Source: Mangrovicoccus algicola
GTDB lineage: Bacteria; Pseudomonadota; Alphaproteobacteria; Rhodobacterales; Rhodobacteraceae
DNA length: 64,000 nucleotides
Direction: 5' to 3'
NCBI RefSeq assembly: GCF_014903745.1
Contig: NZ_JACVXA010000004.1
Location: forward strand, 1 to 64,000
The position numbers and the translations under genes were made by a program. The notes under the pieces were generated by a model that did no database searches, was not told the origin of the DNA, and worked only from the letters and a program-made list of their open reading frames with translations. Within the stretch, counting starts at the first letter, position 1. Each line of letters begins with the position of its first letter. Positions 9,130 to 17,997 of this stretch are shown piece after piece.

Positions 9130-11208
9130 ATGCCCGACCTGCTGATCGAACTCTTTTCCGAAGAAATCCCGGCGCGGATGCAGACGAAGGCGGGCGAAGA
9201 CCTCAGGACGCTTGTCACGAACGGGCTGGTCGAGGCCGGGCTGACCTATGCGGGGGCGGGCGCCTTCGCCACGCCGCGCCGCCTGGCGCTGACCGTGCAG
9301 GGTCTGCTGGCGGAAAGCCCGACCCTGACCGAGGAACGCAAGGGCCCCAAGGTCGGCGCGCCCGAGAAGGCGGTCGAGGGATTCCTGCGCGCCACCGGGC
9401 TGACGCTGGACCAGCTGGAGATCCGCGACGAGAAGAAGGGGCAGGTCTATTACGCCACCTTCGAAAAGCCCGGCCGCAAGGCGGCGGAGATCGTCGCCGA
9501 GGTCCTGGCGGAGGCGATCCAGAAATTCCCCTGGCCGAAATCCATGCGCTGGGGCACGGGCGATCTGCGCTGGGTGCGGCCGCTGCATTCGATCCTGTGC
9601 ATCCTTCATGACGAGGCGGGCCACGAGATCGTGCCGCTGGAGATCGGCGGGATCGTCTCGGGCGACACGACCGAGGGCCACCGCTTCATGGCGCCGGGCC
9701 GGTTCCGCGTGGGCAGCTTCGACGATTACGCCGCCGCGCTGTCGCGCCGTCACGTGGTCCTGGATGCCGATGACCGCGCCTCGCATATCTGGGCGGATGC
9801 CACCAACCAGGCCTTCGCCTGCGGGCTGGAGGTCGTGGAGGATCACGGGCTCTTGGTGGAGGTGTCGGGCCTGGTGGAATGGCCGGTCGTGCTGATGGGC
9901 GAGATCGGCGAGACCTTCCTGGACCTGCCGCCCGAGGTGCTGAAGACCTCGATGAAGGAGCACCAGAAATTCTTCTCGGTGAAGGACCCGGCGACGGGGC
10001 GGATCCTGCGCTTTGTCACCGTCGCCAACCGCGAGACCCGCGACGGCGGCGCCGAGATCCTGCGCGGCAACCAGAAGGTGCTGTCGGCGCGGCTGTCGGA
10101 TGCGAAATTCTTCTGGGAAAACGACCTGCGCGTGGCCAAGGCGGGGATGGGCGACTGGCTGGACTCGCTGGGCCAGGTGACCTTCCACAACAAGCTGGGC
10201 AGCCAGGCCGGGCGGATCGGCCGGATCGCCGCGCTGGCGTGCGAGATCGCGCCGCTGCTGGGCGCCGATGCGGATCAGGCGGAGACGGCCGCAAGGCTGG
10301 CCAAGGCGGATCTGTCGTCGGAGATGGTCTATGAATTCCCCGAGCTGCAGGGGGTGATGGGCCGCTACTATATCGAGGCGGCGGGCCATCCCGCAGAGGT
10401 CGCCGCCGTCGCGGCAGAGCATTACCAGCCGCTGGGCCCGTCGGATGCGGTGCCCTCCGCGCCCTTGTCGGTGGCGGTGGCGCTGGCCGACAAGATCGAT
10501 ACGCTGACCGGGTTCTGGGCGATCGACGAGAAGCCCACCGGGTCCAAGGACCCCTTCGCGCTGCGCCGCGCCGCGCTTGGCGTGATCCGGCTGCTGCTGG
10601 AGAACGGGGTGCGCTGTTCGCTGGCGGAGGTCTTCGCGCGGGCGAACGGGGCGGCGGATGCCGCCGACCTGCTGTCCTTCTTCCATGACCGGCTGAAGGT
10701 CTACCTGCGCGACAAGGGCATCCCCCATGACGTGATCGATGCCTGCCTGGCGATGCCCGGGGCGGATGACATCGCGCTGCTGGTGAAGCGCGCGGAGGCG
10801 CTGGAAGGCTTCCTGAAGACCGCCGATGGCGGCAATCTGGTGCAGGGCTTCAAGCGCGCCAACAACATCCTCGCCCAGGCCGAGGCGGCGGACGGGGTGG
10901 AGTATTCCTTCGGACCCGACGTGAAGCTGGCGGAGACGGAAGAGGAGCGGGCCCTGTTCGCGGCGCTGGAGGGCGAGGGACGGGCGATCTCCTCGGCCAT
11001 CGAGGCCGAGGATTTCGCGGCGGCCATGCGGGGCATGGCCGCCCTGCGCGCCCCGATCGACGCGTTCTTCGAGGCGGTGCAGGTCAATAGCGACAACCAG
11101 GTCGTCCGGCGCAACCGGCTGAACCTGCTGCACGTGATCCGCACGACCTGCAGCCAGGTGGCGGATCTGGGCCGCCTGGCCGGGGAGCGCGGCGCGCCGG
11201 TCCTGTGA
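9130..11208 (+). CDS. glyS: Glycyl-tRNA synthetase beta subunit
   Basis: GlyS is the tRNA-recognition subunit that pairs with GlyQ. The 692-residue protein has the normal length and recognisable blocks: LLIELFSEEIPARMQ at the N-terminus, LKTSMKEHQKFF, ELQGVMGRYY, and DPFALRRAALGVIRLL toward the C-terminal DALR-type anticodon-binding domain. The ATG at 9130 has no strong Shine-Dalgarno sequence. The next gene on this strand, a dikinase-like enzyme, starts 169 bases later. Confidence 0.98.
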   Translation: MPDLLIELFSEEIPARMQTKAGEDLRTLVTNGLVEAGLTYAGAGAFATPRRLALTVQGLLAESPTLTEERKGPKVGAPEKAVEGFLRATGLTLDQLEIRDEKKGQVYYATFEKPGRKAAEIVAEVLAEAIQKFPWPKSMRWGTGDLRWVRPLHSILCILHDEAGHEIVPLEIGGIVSGDTTEGHRFMAPGRFRVGSFDDYAAALSRRHVVLDADDRASHIWADATNQAFACGLEVVEDHGLLVEVSGLVEWPVVLMGEIGETFLDLPPEVLKTSMKEHQKFFSVKDPATGRILRFVTVANRETRDGGAEILRGNQKVLSARLSDAKFFWENDLRVAKAGMGDWLDSLGQVTFHNKLGSQAGRIGRIAALACEIAPLLGADADQAETAARLAKADLSSEMVYEFPELQGVMGRYYIEAAGHPAEVAAVAAEHYQPLGPSDAVPSAPLSVAVALADKIDTLTGFWAIDEKPTGSKDPFALRRAALGVIRLLLENGVRCSLAEVFARANGAADAADLLSFFHDRLKVYLRDKGIPHDVIDACLAMPGADDIALLVKRAEALEGFLKTADGGNLVQGFKRANNILAQAEAADGVEYSFGPDVKLAETEEERALFAALEGEGRAISSAIEAEDFAAAMRGMAALRAPIDAFFEAVQVNSDNQVVRRNRLNLLHVIRTTCSQVADLGRLAGERGAPVL

Positions 11209-11377
11209 CAGGCCGCTTGCGCGCCGGCTCCGAGACGCGCTGGCCGGACCGCCCCGGCTTCGGGCCTCCCGGTGCAGCGGCGGCCGGGTCCGGCCCCGAT
11301 CGCGGTGCCGCGGCGCTTGGCGCGGGGCGGCACGCGGTGTAGCCTCGGCCCCGGCGGCAGGACAGAGGACGCGACCC

Positions 11378-13921
11378 GTGCTGAAACAGCTGACCTTCAA
11401 GGCCTTCACCGAGATCACCCGCACGGCGACCATCTCGGTCGGCCAGCATGGCGGCCGCGCCAAGTGCCTGCAGCGGCTGATCCGGCTGGACATGCCGGTG
11501 CCGACCACCGTCGCGCTGAGCTTCGAGACCGTCCGCCGCATCGCCCAGGGCAAGATGACCGATGTCGCGGCGATCCTCGATTTCTTCGGCGAGGCGCCGC
11601 TGGTGTCGGTGCGGCCCTCGGCGGAGGGCACCGACTGGGGCGGGCCGGGGGCGATCCTCAATATCGGCATGACCGACCGGCGCCACGCGGTGATGGTCCA
11701 GCGCCGCGGCGAGGATGCGGCCAATGCCATCTATCTGCGTTTCATCCACACCTATGCCGTGCAGGTCGCCCATCTCGATGCGGAGCTGTTCCCGCGGGTG
11801 CCGCGCCCGGGGCGCTCGGACGTTGCCGAGGCGCTGCGGATTTTCGAGAGCGAGACGGACGAGCCCTTCCCGCAGCACCCGGCCGAGCAGCTGGCGGGGG
11901 TGCTGCGCTCGATGGCGCGGGCCTGGGAAGGCACATCGGCCCGGCTCCTGCGCAAGGCGCGCGGCGCGCCCGAGGAGGCGGGGCTGGGCCTCGTTGTGCA
12001 GCGCATGGCGCTTGGCGTCGGCGCGGATGAAAGCGGCGCGGGGGTGATGCAGTTCGTCGATCCCACCACCGGCCGCGGCCAGATCACCGGGCGCTACATG
12101 AGCCAGGCCCAGGGCCGCGACGCGCTGGCGCTGAAACATGCCGCGCTCTACCTCACGCGCGACCCGCGCGGCCCGTCGCTGGAGGAGCTGGCCCCGGAGA
12201 TCTTCGACCGGCTCGTCGGGCTGGGCGACCTGGCGCGGGCGCGGCTGCGCGAGGAGATGCAGATCGAATTCGTCATCCAGGAGGGCGAACTGGCGGTGAT
12301 CGACGCGGTGCGGGTGCCGCGCACGGCGCGCGCCAATGTCGAGATCGTCGTCGCCCTGGCCCGGGACCGCATCATCCCGCGCGAGGAGGCGCTGCTTCGG
12401 GTGCCGCCGCGCTCGCTCAACGAGCTGATGCACTGGCAGGTCGATCCTGCCGCGCCCCGTGCGGTCCTGGCCGGGGGGATCGCGGCCAGCCCCGGTGCCG
12501 CGGTGGGGCGGCTGGTCTTTTCCTCCACCCGCGCGCAGGCGCTGGCGGCGCAGGGCGAGGCCTGCATCCTTGTCAAGCGCGAGACCTCGCCCGATGACGT
12601 GCGCGGGATGCATGCCGCGCGCGGCGTGCTGACCGCCAAGGGCGGCATGTCCAGCCATGCCGCGGTGATCGCCCGCGGGCTGGGCGTGCCCTGCGTGGTG
12701 GGCGCGGGGCGCATCGCCATCGACCGCCGCGCCCGCGAGATGCGCCTGGCGGATGGCCGCATCCTGCGCGAGGGCGAGGTCGTGACGCTGGACGGCTCGG
12801 CCGGGGAGGTCCTGGAGGGCGCGGCCGAGATGCTGGAACCGTCGCTGGGCGAGGCGTTCCAGACGCTTTTGGGCTGGGCGGACGAGATCCGCGACATCGG
12901 CGTGCGGGTCAATGCCGACACGCCCGAGGATGCCCGCATCGCCCGCACCTTCCGCGCCGAGGGGATCGGCCTGTGCCGGACCGAGCACATGTTCTTCGAC
13001 GATGACCGCCTGACGGTGATGCGCGAGATGATCTTCGCCGATGCGCCGGAGGACCGCGCCGATGCGCTGCGCCAGCTCCTGCCGATGCAGCGCGAGGATT
13101 TCACCCGGCTCTTCGAGATCATGGAGGGGCTGCCGGTCTGCATCCGGCTGTTCGACCCGCCGCTGCACGAATTCCTGCCCTCCGACCGCCAGGGGGTGGT
13201 GGACCTGGCCAATGCCCTGGGCCGCCCCGTCTCGGACGTGCAGGCGCGCATCGATTCCATGACCGAGTTCAACCCGATGCTGGGGCTGCGCGGCGTGCGG
13301 CTGGGGATCACCGTGCCGGAAATCTACGAGATGCAGGTGCAGGCGATCTTCGAGGCGGTGATCGCGCTGGGAGAGGCCGGGACGCAGGTCGTGCCCGAGA
13401 TCATGCTGCCGCTGGTCTCGGCGCAGCGCGAGGTGGAGATCCTGCAGAGCCGGATCGAGCAGGTCGCGGCGCGGCTGCGCGCCGGGCGCGATGCGGCGGT
13501 CTCCTACCGGCTCGGCGTGATGGTGGAGACGCCGCGCGCCGCGCTGAAGGCCCATGCCATCGCCGAGCTCTGCGCCTTCATGAGCTTCGGCACCAATGAC
13601 CTGACCCAGATGACCTACGGGCTGTCGCGCGACGATGCGGGGCGCTTCATGCAGACCTATGTCCATCAGGGCGTGTTCCGCGAGGATCCGTTCCATGTCC
13701 TGGACAAGGAGGGGGTGGGGGAGCTTCTGCGCATCGGCGCGGAGCGCGGCCGCCGCGCGAATGGGCGAATCGTCCTGTCGATCTGCGGCGAACATGGCGG
13801 CACCGCCGATTCGATCGCCTTCGCCCGCGATTGCGGATTCGATTACGTTTCCTGTTCGCCCTTCCGGGTGCCGGTCGCCCGCCTGGCCGCGGCCCATGCG
13901 GTCCTGGCACGCGGAAGTTGA
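11378..13921 (+). CDS. Divergent PEP/pyruvate phosphate dikinase-like enzyme
   Basis: The 847-residue protein has three regions of pyruvate phosphate dikinase. These are an N-terminal ATP-grasp-like part (to about 340), a swivelling phosphohistidine domain with GGMSSHAAVIARG (His427), and a C-terminal PEP-binding barrel with CRTEHMFF and FGTNDLTQMTYGLSRDDAGRF. PPDK interconverts pyruvate plus ATP with PEP plus AMP. Oddities: the usual ATP-site motif is replaced by SVRPSAEGTDWGGPGAI, and Ser replaces the regulatory Thr two residues before the catalytic His. Real PPDK is a little longer. The start is GTG with AGAGGA upstream. It may be a regulator or a phosphotransferase with another acceptor; true PPDK activity is doubtful. 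Confidence 0.85.
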   Translation: MLKQLTFKAFTEITRTATISVGQHGGRAKCLQRLIRLDMPVPTTVALSFETVRRIAQGKMTDVAAILDFFGEAPLVSVRPSAEGTDWGGPGAILNIGMTDRRHAVMVQRRGEDAANAIYLRFIHTYAVQVAHLDAELFPRVPRPGRSDVAEALRIFESETDEPFPQHPAEQLAGVLRSMARAWEGTSARLLRKARGAPEEAGLGLVVQRMALGVGADESGAGVMQFVDPTTGRGQITGRYMSQAQGRDALALKHAALYLTRDPRGPSLEELAPEIFDRLVGLGDLARARLREEMQIEFVIQEGELAVIDAVRVPRTARANVEIVVALARDRIIPREEALLRVPPRSLNELMHWQVDPAAPRAVLAGGIAASPGAAVGRLVFSSTRAQALAAQGEACILVKRETSPDDVRGMHAARGVLTAKGGMSSHAAVIARGLGVPCVVGAGRIAIDRRAREMRLADGRILREGEVVTLDGSAGEVLEGAAEMLEPSLGEAFQTLLGWADEIRDIGVRVNADTPEDARIARTFRAEGIGLCRTEHMFFDDDRLTVMREMIFADAPEDRADALRQLLPMQREDFTRLFEIMEGLPVCIRLFDPPLHEFLPSDRQGVVDLANALGRPVSDVQARIDSMTEFNPMLGLRGVRLGITVPEIYEMQVQAIFEAVIALGEAGTQVVPEIMLPLVSAQREVEILQSRIEQVAARLRAGRDAAVSYRLGVMVETPRAALKAHAIAELCAFMSFGTNDLTQMTYGLSRDDAGRFMQTYVHQGVFREDPFHVLDKEGVGELLRIGAERGRRANGRIVLSICGEHGGTADSIAFARDCGFDYVSCSPFRVPVARLAAAHAVLARGS

Positions 13922-14022
13922 CGGAATCCCTGCCGGAATCCCTTCACTCGGCGTAAATCTGCCGAAACCCGACCTGTGGCCTTGGCGACACAGGGCGTTT
14001 GCTGCATGGCTGTGCCCCGGGG

Positions 14023-14050
14023 TTGCAAGGGCGGAATGCATCGGTATACG
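14023..14050 (+). promoter_or_regulatory. Putative promoter of the cell-wall hydrolase gene
   Basis: TTGCAA (14023-14028) and TATACG (14045-14050) are 16 bases apart, giving a leader of about 30 bases before the ATG at 14089. Confidence 0.45.
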
Positions 14051-14088
14051 CGCCGGGTTGGATTTTGACGGAATTGGGTGAGATTGCG

Positions 14089-14751
14089 ATGCTACGGCGT
14101 GTTCTTGTGACATTGGCGGCGTTCCTTGCTGTGGGATCCGCCTCTGCCGATGTAACCATGAGCACCTCCAACGATCCGTCTTTCGACCTCGATACCGGGC
14201 TGGATGCGGTCTTCGCCGCCGAACGCGACCTGCTGCTGTCGGGCGGCGTGCCGCTGGCGGCGCTGACCGTGCGGCCGGTCCCGCGCGGCGACCGCAAGCC
14301 GCGGTTCCGCAAGGTGGTGGAATACAGCCGTGACTGGGTCGCGCGCCAGAGCGTGAAGGGAACGGGCGCGGAATGGCGCTGCCTGTCGGAGGCGCTGTAT
14401 TTCGAGGCCCGCGGCGAAAGTCTCAAGGGCCAGTTCGCCGTCGCCGAGGTGATCCTCAACCGGGTGAAATCCGGGGCCTATCCCGATTCCGTCTGCGGCG
14501 TGGTCAACCAGGGGACCGGACGCAGGCATGCCTGCCAGTTCAGCTATACCTGCGACGGGCGCGCCGAGACCATCCGCGAGACCCGCGCCTGGAGCCAGGT
14601 CTCGAAGGTTGCCGCGCTGATGCTGAAGGGCGCGAAAAGCAACCTCACCCACGGCGCCACGCATTACCATACCCGCGCCGTGCGACCGGCCTGGGCGCGG
14701 ATCTTCCCCCGCACCGCCTCCATCGGCGTGCATTACTTCTACCGGCAATAA
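14089..14751 (+). CDS. SleB-type cell wall hydrolase
   Basis: A 220-residue exported protein with a signal peptide (cleavage near SASA-DV, residue 20). The C-terminal two thirds form a Hydrolase_2/SleB domain. It contains the conserved SEALYFEARGE block with the likely catalytic Glu101, VAEVILNRVKSG, CQFSYTCDG and THGATHYHT. This family cleaves the glycan strand of peptidoglycan; in non-sporulating bacteria it takes part in wall remodelling. The ATG at 14089 is chosen because it gives a clean signal peptide; the frame is open for 30 codons further upstream without a good start. It precedes glmM, another envelope gene, by 153 bases. Confidence 0.92.
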   Translation: MLRRVLVTLAAFLAVGSASADVTMSTSNDPSFDLDTGLDAVFAAERDLLLSGGVPLAALTVRPVPRGDRKPRFRKVVEYSRDWVARQSVKGTGAEWRCLSEALYFEARGESLKGQFAVAEVILNRVKSGAYPDSVCGVVNQGTGRRHACQFSYTCDGRAETIRETRAWSQVSKVAALMLKGAKSNLTHGATHYHTRAVRPAWARIFPRTASIGVHYFYRQ

Positions 14752-14904
14752 CCCGCCTTCCGGGGCGGCAGGGCGGCGCGTTTCCTCCTTGCCACCGCGC
14801 GGCGGAGCGTGCACTTCTCGGGGTCCCGGATGACCCGTGCCGGATCTGGGCCGGAAATGGGCCGGGCGGGGCGGGGCGAGGCGGCAGAGGCCAGGAGAGA
14901 CGAG

Positions 14905-16245
14905 ATGCGGAAGCTGTTCGGAACCGACGGGGTGCGCGGCCGCGCCAATACCTACCCGATGACCGCCGAGATGGCGCTGCGCCTCGGTGCCGCCGCCGGG
15001 CGCTATTTCCGCCGCGACGGCAAGGACACGCATCGCGTGGTGATCGGCAAGGACACGCGGCTGAGCTGCTACATGCTGGAAACCGCGCTGACCGCCGGGC
15101 TGACCTCCACCGGCATGAACGTACTGCTTCTGGGCCCCGTGCCGACCCCCGCCGTGGGGATGCTGACGCCCTCGATGCGGGCGGATCTGGGCATCATGAT
15201 CTCGGCCAGCCACAATCCGCACGAGGATAACGGCATCAAGTTCTTCGGGCCCGACGGGTTCAAGCTGGACGATGCCGCCGAGGAAGAGATCGAGGCGATG
15301 CTGGAGGCGGGGGTGGAGCCCGCGAAACCGGAGAATATCGGCCGCGCGCGGCGCATCGATGACGGCCGCTTCCGCTATCAGGAACGGGTGAAATCGACCT
15401 TCCCGCACGGCATGCGCCTGGACGGGCTCAAGGTGGTGATCGACTGCGCCAATGGCGCGGCCTATCGCGCCGCGCCCGAGGTGCTGTGGGAACTGGGCGC
15501 CGAGGTGATCCACCTGGGCGTCGCGCCGAACGGGCGCAACATCAATGACGGGGTGGGCTCCACAGCGCCGCAGGCCGCCGCGGAGGCGGTGCGCGCCCAT
15601 GGGGCCGATGTCGCGATCTGCCTCGACGGCGATGCCGACCGGGTGCTGATCCTCGACGAAACGGGCCGGCAAGCGGATGGCGACCAGATCATGGCGCTCT
15701 TCGCCTCCCGCTGGGCCGCGGAGGGGCGGCTGAGGGACGGCACGCTGGTGGCCACAGTCATGTCGAACCTGGGGCTGGAACATTTCCTCGAGGCGCGCGG
15801 CCTGCGCCTGCACCGCACCCCCGTCGGCGACCGCTATGTCGTCTCGGCCATGCGCCGCAACGGCTGGAACCTGGGCGGCGAGCAGTCGGGCCATATCGTC
15901 ATGACCGATTACGCCACCACCGGCGACGGCCTGCTGGCGGGGCTGCAATTCCTGTCCGAAATGGTGCGCACGGGCCGCCGGGCCTCGGATCTGGCCCAGA
16001 GTTTCGACCCCTGTCCGCAGCTTCTGCGGAATGTCCGTTACGCCCCCGGCACGGCGCCGCTGGAAACCGCGGCGGTCAAGGCGGCCATTGCCGCCGCCGA
16101 GGCGCGGCTCTCGGGGCAGGGGCGGCTGCTGATCCGGAAATCCGGCACCGAGCCGCTGATCCGGGTGATGGCCGAACATGTCGATCCCGCCCTGCTGAGC
16201 GAGATCGTCGAGGACCTGGCCGGGGTGGTGGAACACGCGGCCTGA
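14905..16245 (+). CDS. glmM: Phosphoglucosamine mutase
   Basis: GlmM converts glucosamine-6-phosphate to glucosamine-1-phosphate on the path to UDP-GlcNAc for peptidoglycan and LPS. The 446-residue protein matches the family length. It has the N-terminal FGTDGVRG motif, the phosphoserine loop ISASHNP (Ser102), the magnesium loop LDGDADR and the C-terminal phosphate-binding [20 protein letters not shown] lies seven bases before the ATG. In many Rhodobacteraceae it follows folP or ftsH; here it follows a wall hydrolase. Confidence 0.98.
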   Translation: MRKLFGTDGVRGRANTYPMTAEMALRLGAAAGRYFRRDGKDTHRVVIGKDTRLSCYMLETALTAGLTSTGMNVLLLGPVPTPAVGMLTPSMRADLGIMISASHNPHEDNGIKFFGPDGFKLDDAAEEEIEAMLEAGVEPAKPENIGRARRIDDGRFRYQERVKSTFPHGMRLDGLKVVIDCANGAAYRAAPEVLWELGAEVIHLGVAPNGRNINDGVGSTAPQAAAEAVRAHGADVAICLDGDADRVLILDETGRQADGDQIMALFASRWAAEGRLRDGTLVATVMSNLGLEHFLEARGLRLHRTPVGDRYVVSAMRRNGWNLGGEQSGHIVMTDYATTGDGLLAGLQFLSEMVRTGRRASDLAQSFDPCPQLLRNVRYAPGTAPLETAAVKAAIAAAEARLSGQGRLLIRKSGTEPLIRVMAEHVDPALLSEIVEDLAGVVEHAA

Positions 16246-16274
16246 CCTGCCTGCGGCAACGGCAGAACGGTATC

Positions 16275-16299
16275 ATATTCCGAATATCTGGCGGAATAT
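16275..16299. promoter_or_regulatory. AT-rich inverted repeat upstream of the first sorting-tail gene
   Basis: ATATTCC (16275-16281) and GGAATAT (16293-16299) form a 7-bp dyad with an 11-base spacer in the 183-bp gap after glmM. It may be an operator for the following gene or a weak terminator for glmM. Confidence 0.3.
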
Positions 16300-16428
16300 C
16301 GCCTAAGATCGCAACCACTTTTTCGTGTGTGCAGGAACGCTTAGGTTGCGTGGAAGTTGACCCTACGAATGTCGCGGGATCGGGCATGGGCCCGGTTTCC
16401 GGCATTCGCAACCAAAAAAGGTCAATGA

Positions 16429-16902
16429 ATGCGTAATATTGCACTTGCGGCGGCCATCGCCGCGATCCCTGTCGGCGCGTCCGCCGCGACGCTGACCGAC
16501 GGGTCACAGGATTCCTTTTCCGCGGTCATCCAGCCGGGCGGAACCGCCAGTTTCGAATACAAGGTGGCGGAACCGCTGCTGATCGACGCCTCCCTGGCGC
16601 TGACCGGCGATCTGGACGACCTTCAGAAGGTCACCTTCGATTACGGCGAGGGCGTCCAGAGCTTTTCCGCGGATGATTTCGCGGTGGACGGGCGCGATCC
16701 CGAGGTGGCCTATCTTCAGATCAACGACTGGTACGCCAAGAGGGACTTTTCGATCATGTTCTTCGGCGGCGGAGATGATGCGGTCTCGGTCGGCGGCACG
16801 CTGACCGCGACGGCGGCGGCAGTGCCGCTTCCCGCCTCGGCGTTCCTTCTGGCCGGGGGACTGGCCGGTTTCGGCCTGCTGCGCCGCAGGCAGGCGGCCT
16901 GA
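16429..16902 (+). CDS. Exported protein with VPLPA-CTERM sorting tail
   Basis: A 157-residue protein with a signal peptide (cleavage after about residue 19) and a C-terminal tripartite tail: VPLPA at 132-136, a hydrophobic helix (137-151) and an arginine cluster RRR (152-154). This is the VPLPA-CTERM variant of PEP-CTERM sorting signals found in Rhodobacterales. Such proteins are thought to be processed by an exosortase and delivered to the surface or matrix. The middle is a small acidic beta-rich domain (GTASFEYKVAEPLLIDASL) without a known family. A second tail-bearing protein is encoded at 42115-42816; no exosortase gene lies in the window. Confidence 0.9.
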   Translation: MRNIALAAAIAAIPVGASAATLTDGSQDSFSAVIQPGGTASFEYKVAEPLLIDASLALTGDLDDLQKVTFDYGEGVQSFSADDFAVDGRDPEVAYLQINDWYAKRDFSIMFFGGGDDAVSVGGTLTATAAAVPLPASAFLLAGGLAGFGLLRRRQAA

Positions 16903-16961
16903 GAACCGCCATGCGAAAGGGGGGATCGCCGGCCGCAAGGTTGGCGGTTCCCGCAGGCTCG

Positions 16962-17915
16962 TCAGCCGATCCGCCCGGCCGCGATGGCCGCCAGCACCTC
17001 CGCGCGGCGCGGCGGGTTGCAGCCGGTGCGCGTGCAGTTCATCGCCGCCGCCCAGGCCGCGCGGGCCAGCAGCGTCTCCAGTGCCGGACCCTCCAGCGCC
17101 GCCAGCGCGGCGCGATCGCGGCAGCCCGCCTCCTGGATGCCCGCCAGCAGGTTGCCCATGAAGGTATCGCCCGCCCCGACCGTGTCCGCCACCGTCACCC
17201 GCGGCGCGGCGACCCGGGCGCGTCCTGCCGCGGTCAGGCCAAGCGCGCCCTCGGCGCCGCCCGTCACCACCACCAGCCCGGCGCCCGCGGCGATCCGCTC
17301 GGCCGCGAAATCGGCATGGGCCTGGCCGGGGCGAAGGTAATCCAGATCCTCGGCGCTGATCTTCACCACCGCGGCCGCGGCGAAGAGGGCCTCCACCCGC
17401 TTTTCCCAGGCAGGCCGGTCGGTGATCATGTTGGCGCGCACATTCGGGTCGAAAGCCAGCATCTGGCTGCGCGCCTGCGCCAGGGCGAAGCGCAGGATGT
17501 TGCCCGCGCCGGGCTCGGGGATCAGCGAGATGGAGCCCACCGCGAGGATGTCGCCGGGCTGCGGGTCGATCCCGGCAGCGGTGGGCGCCATGTTCACCGC
17601 CGCGCTGTCGCGGTCATAGAAGGCATAGCGCGGCTCGCCGGTGGACATGTCGACGAAGGCCAGGGTCGAGGGGTCGTCGCTGCGCGGGGTCAGCCCGGTC
17701 TGCACGCCATGGGCCTGCATGTCCGCCAGCAGCCGCTCGCCGAAAAGGTCGCGGGAGATCGCGCCGAGGAAATGCGCCTCCGCCCCCGCGCAGGCGGCGG
17801 CCTTGGCGGTGTTCATCGGCGATCCGCCGGGCAGGGGCAGGAACGCCTCGCCCGCCGCGGCGGGGACGGGGACGAAATCCATGATCGCCTCGCCGCAGAC
17901 GAAAATCCGTGCCAT
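16962..17915 (-). CDS. PfkB-family sugar kinase, probably fructokinase
   Basis: The 317-residue protein has the PfkB/ribokinase fold: an N-terminal IFVCGEAIMDFVP strand, sugar-binding GGSPMNTA (30-37), and the C-terminal anion-hole motif DTVGAGDTFMG with catalytic Asp250. The sequence is closest in pattern to fructokinases, which phosphorylate fructose to fructose-6-phosphate, but the substrate cannot be fixed. AGGAGAGA lies directly upstream of the ATG at 17915; an open frame extends 31 codons further without a better start. It lies 79 bases downstream of mipZ on the same strand, so read-through from mipZ is possible. Confidence 0.9.
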   Translation of the reverse strand: MARIFVCGEAIMDFVPVPAAAGEAFLPLPGGSPMNTAKAAACAGAEAHFLGAISRDLFGERLLADMQAHGVQTGLTPRSDDPSTLAFVDMSTGEPRYAFYDRDSAAVNMAPTAAGIDPQPGDILAVGSISLIPEPGAGNILRFALAQARSQMLAFDPNVRANMITDRPAWEKRVEALFAAAAVVKISAEDLDYLRPGQAHADFAAERIAAGAGLVVVTGGAEGALGLTAAGRARVAAPRVTVADTVGAGDTFMGNLLAGIQEAGCRDRAALAALEGPALETLLARAAWAAAMNCTRTGCNPPRRAEVLAAIAAGRIG

Positions 17916-17984
17916 TCTCTCCTCCCTTTTCGAGTATTTGCCAGCGTTATGGGCGAAAGCCCCGGGTTTTGCACGCTGTATTCG

Positions 17985-17997
17985 TAAAACAGTTTTA
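17985..17997. promoter_or_regulatory. Palindrome overlapping the mipZ stop, upstream of the sugar kinase
   Basis: TAAAAC and GTTTTA flank a single A (17985-17997), a perfect 6-1-6 dyad that includes the mipZ stop codon and lies 70 bases before the sugar kinase start. It could be a sugar-regulator operator. The centre lacks the CG typical of LacI sites, so this is tentative. Confidence 0.25.

Noticed and set aside
8956-11730. 924-codon minus-strand frame opposite glyS
   Set aside because: glyS motifs on the plus strand are unambiguous.
11084-14113. 1009-codon minus-strand frame opposite the dikinase-like gene
   Set aside because: Shadow of a well-supported plus-strand gene; composition is that of antisense high-GC DNA.
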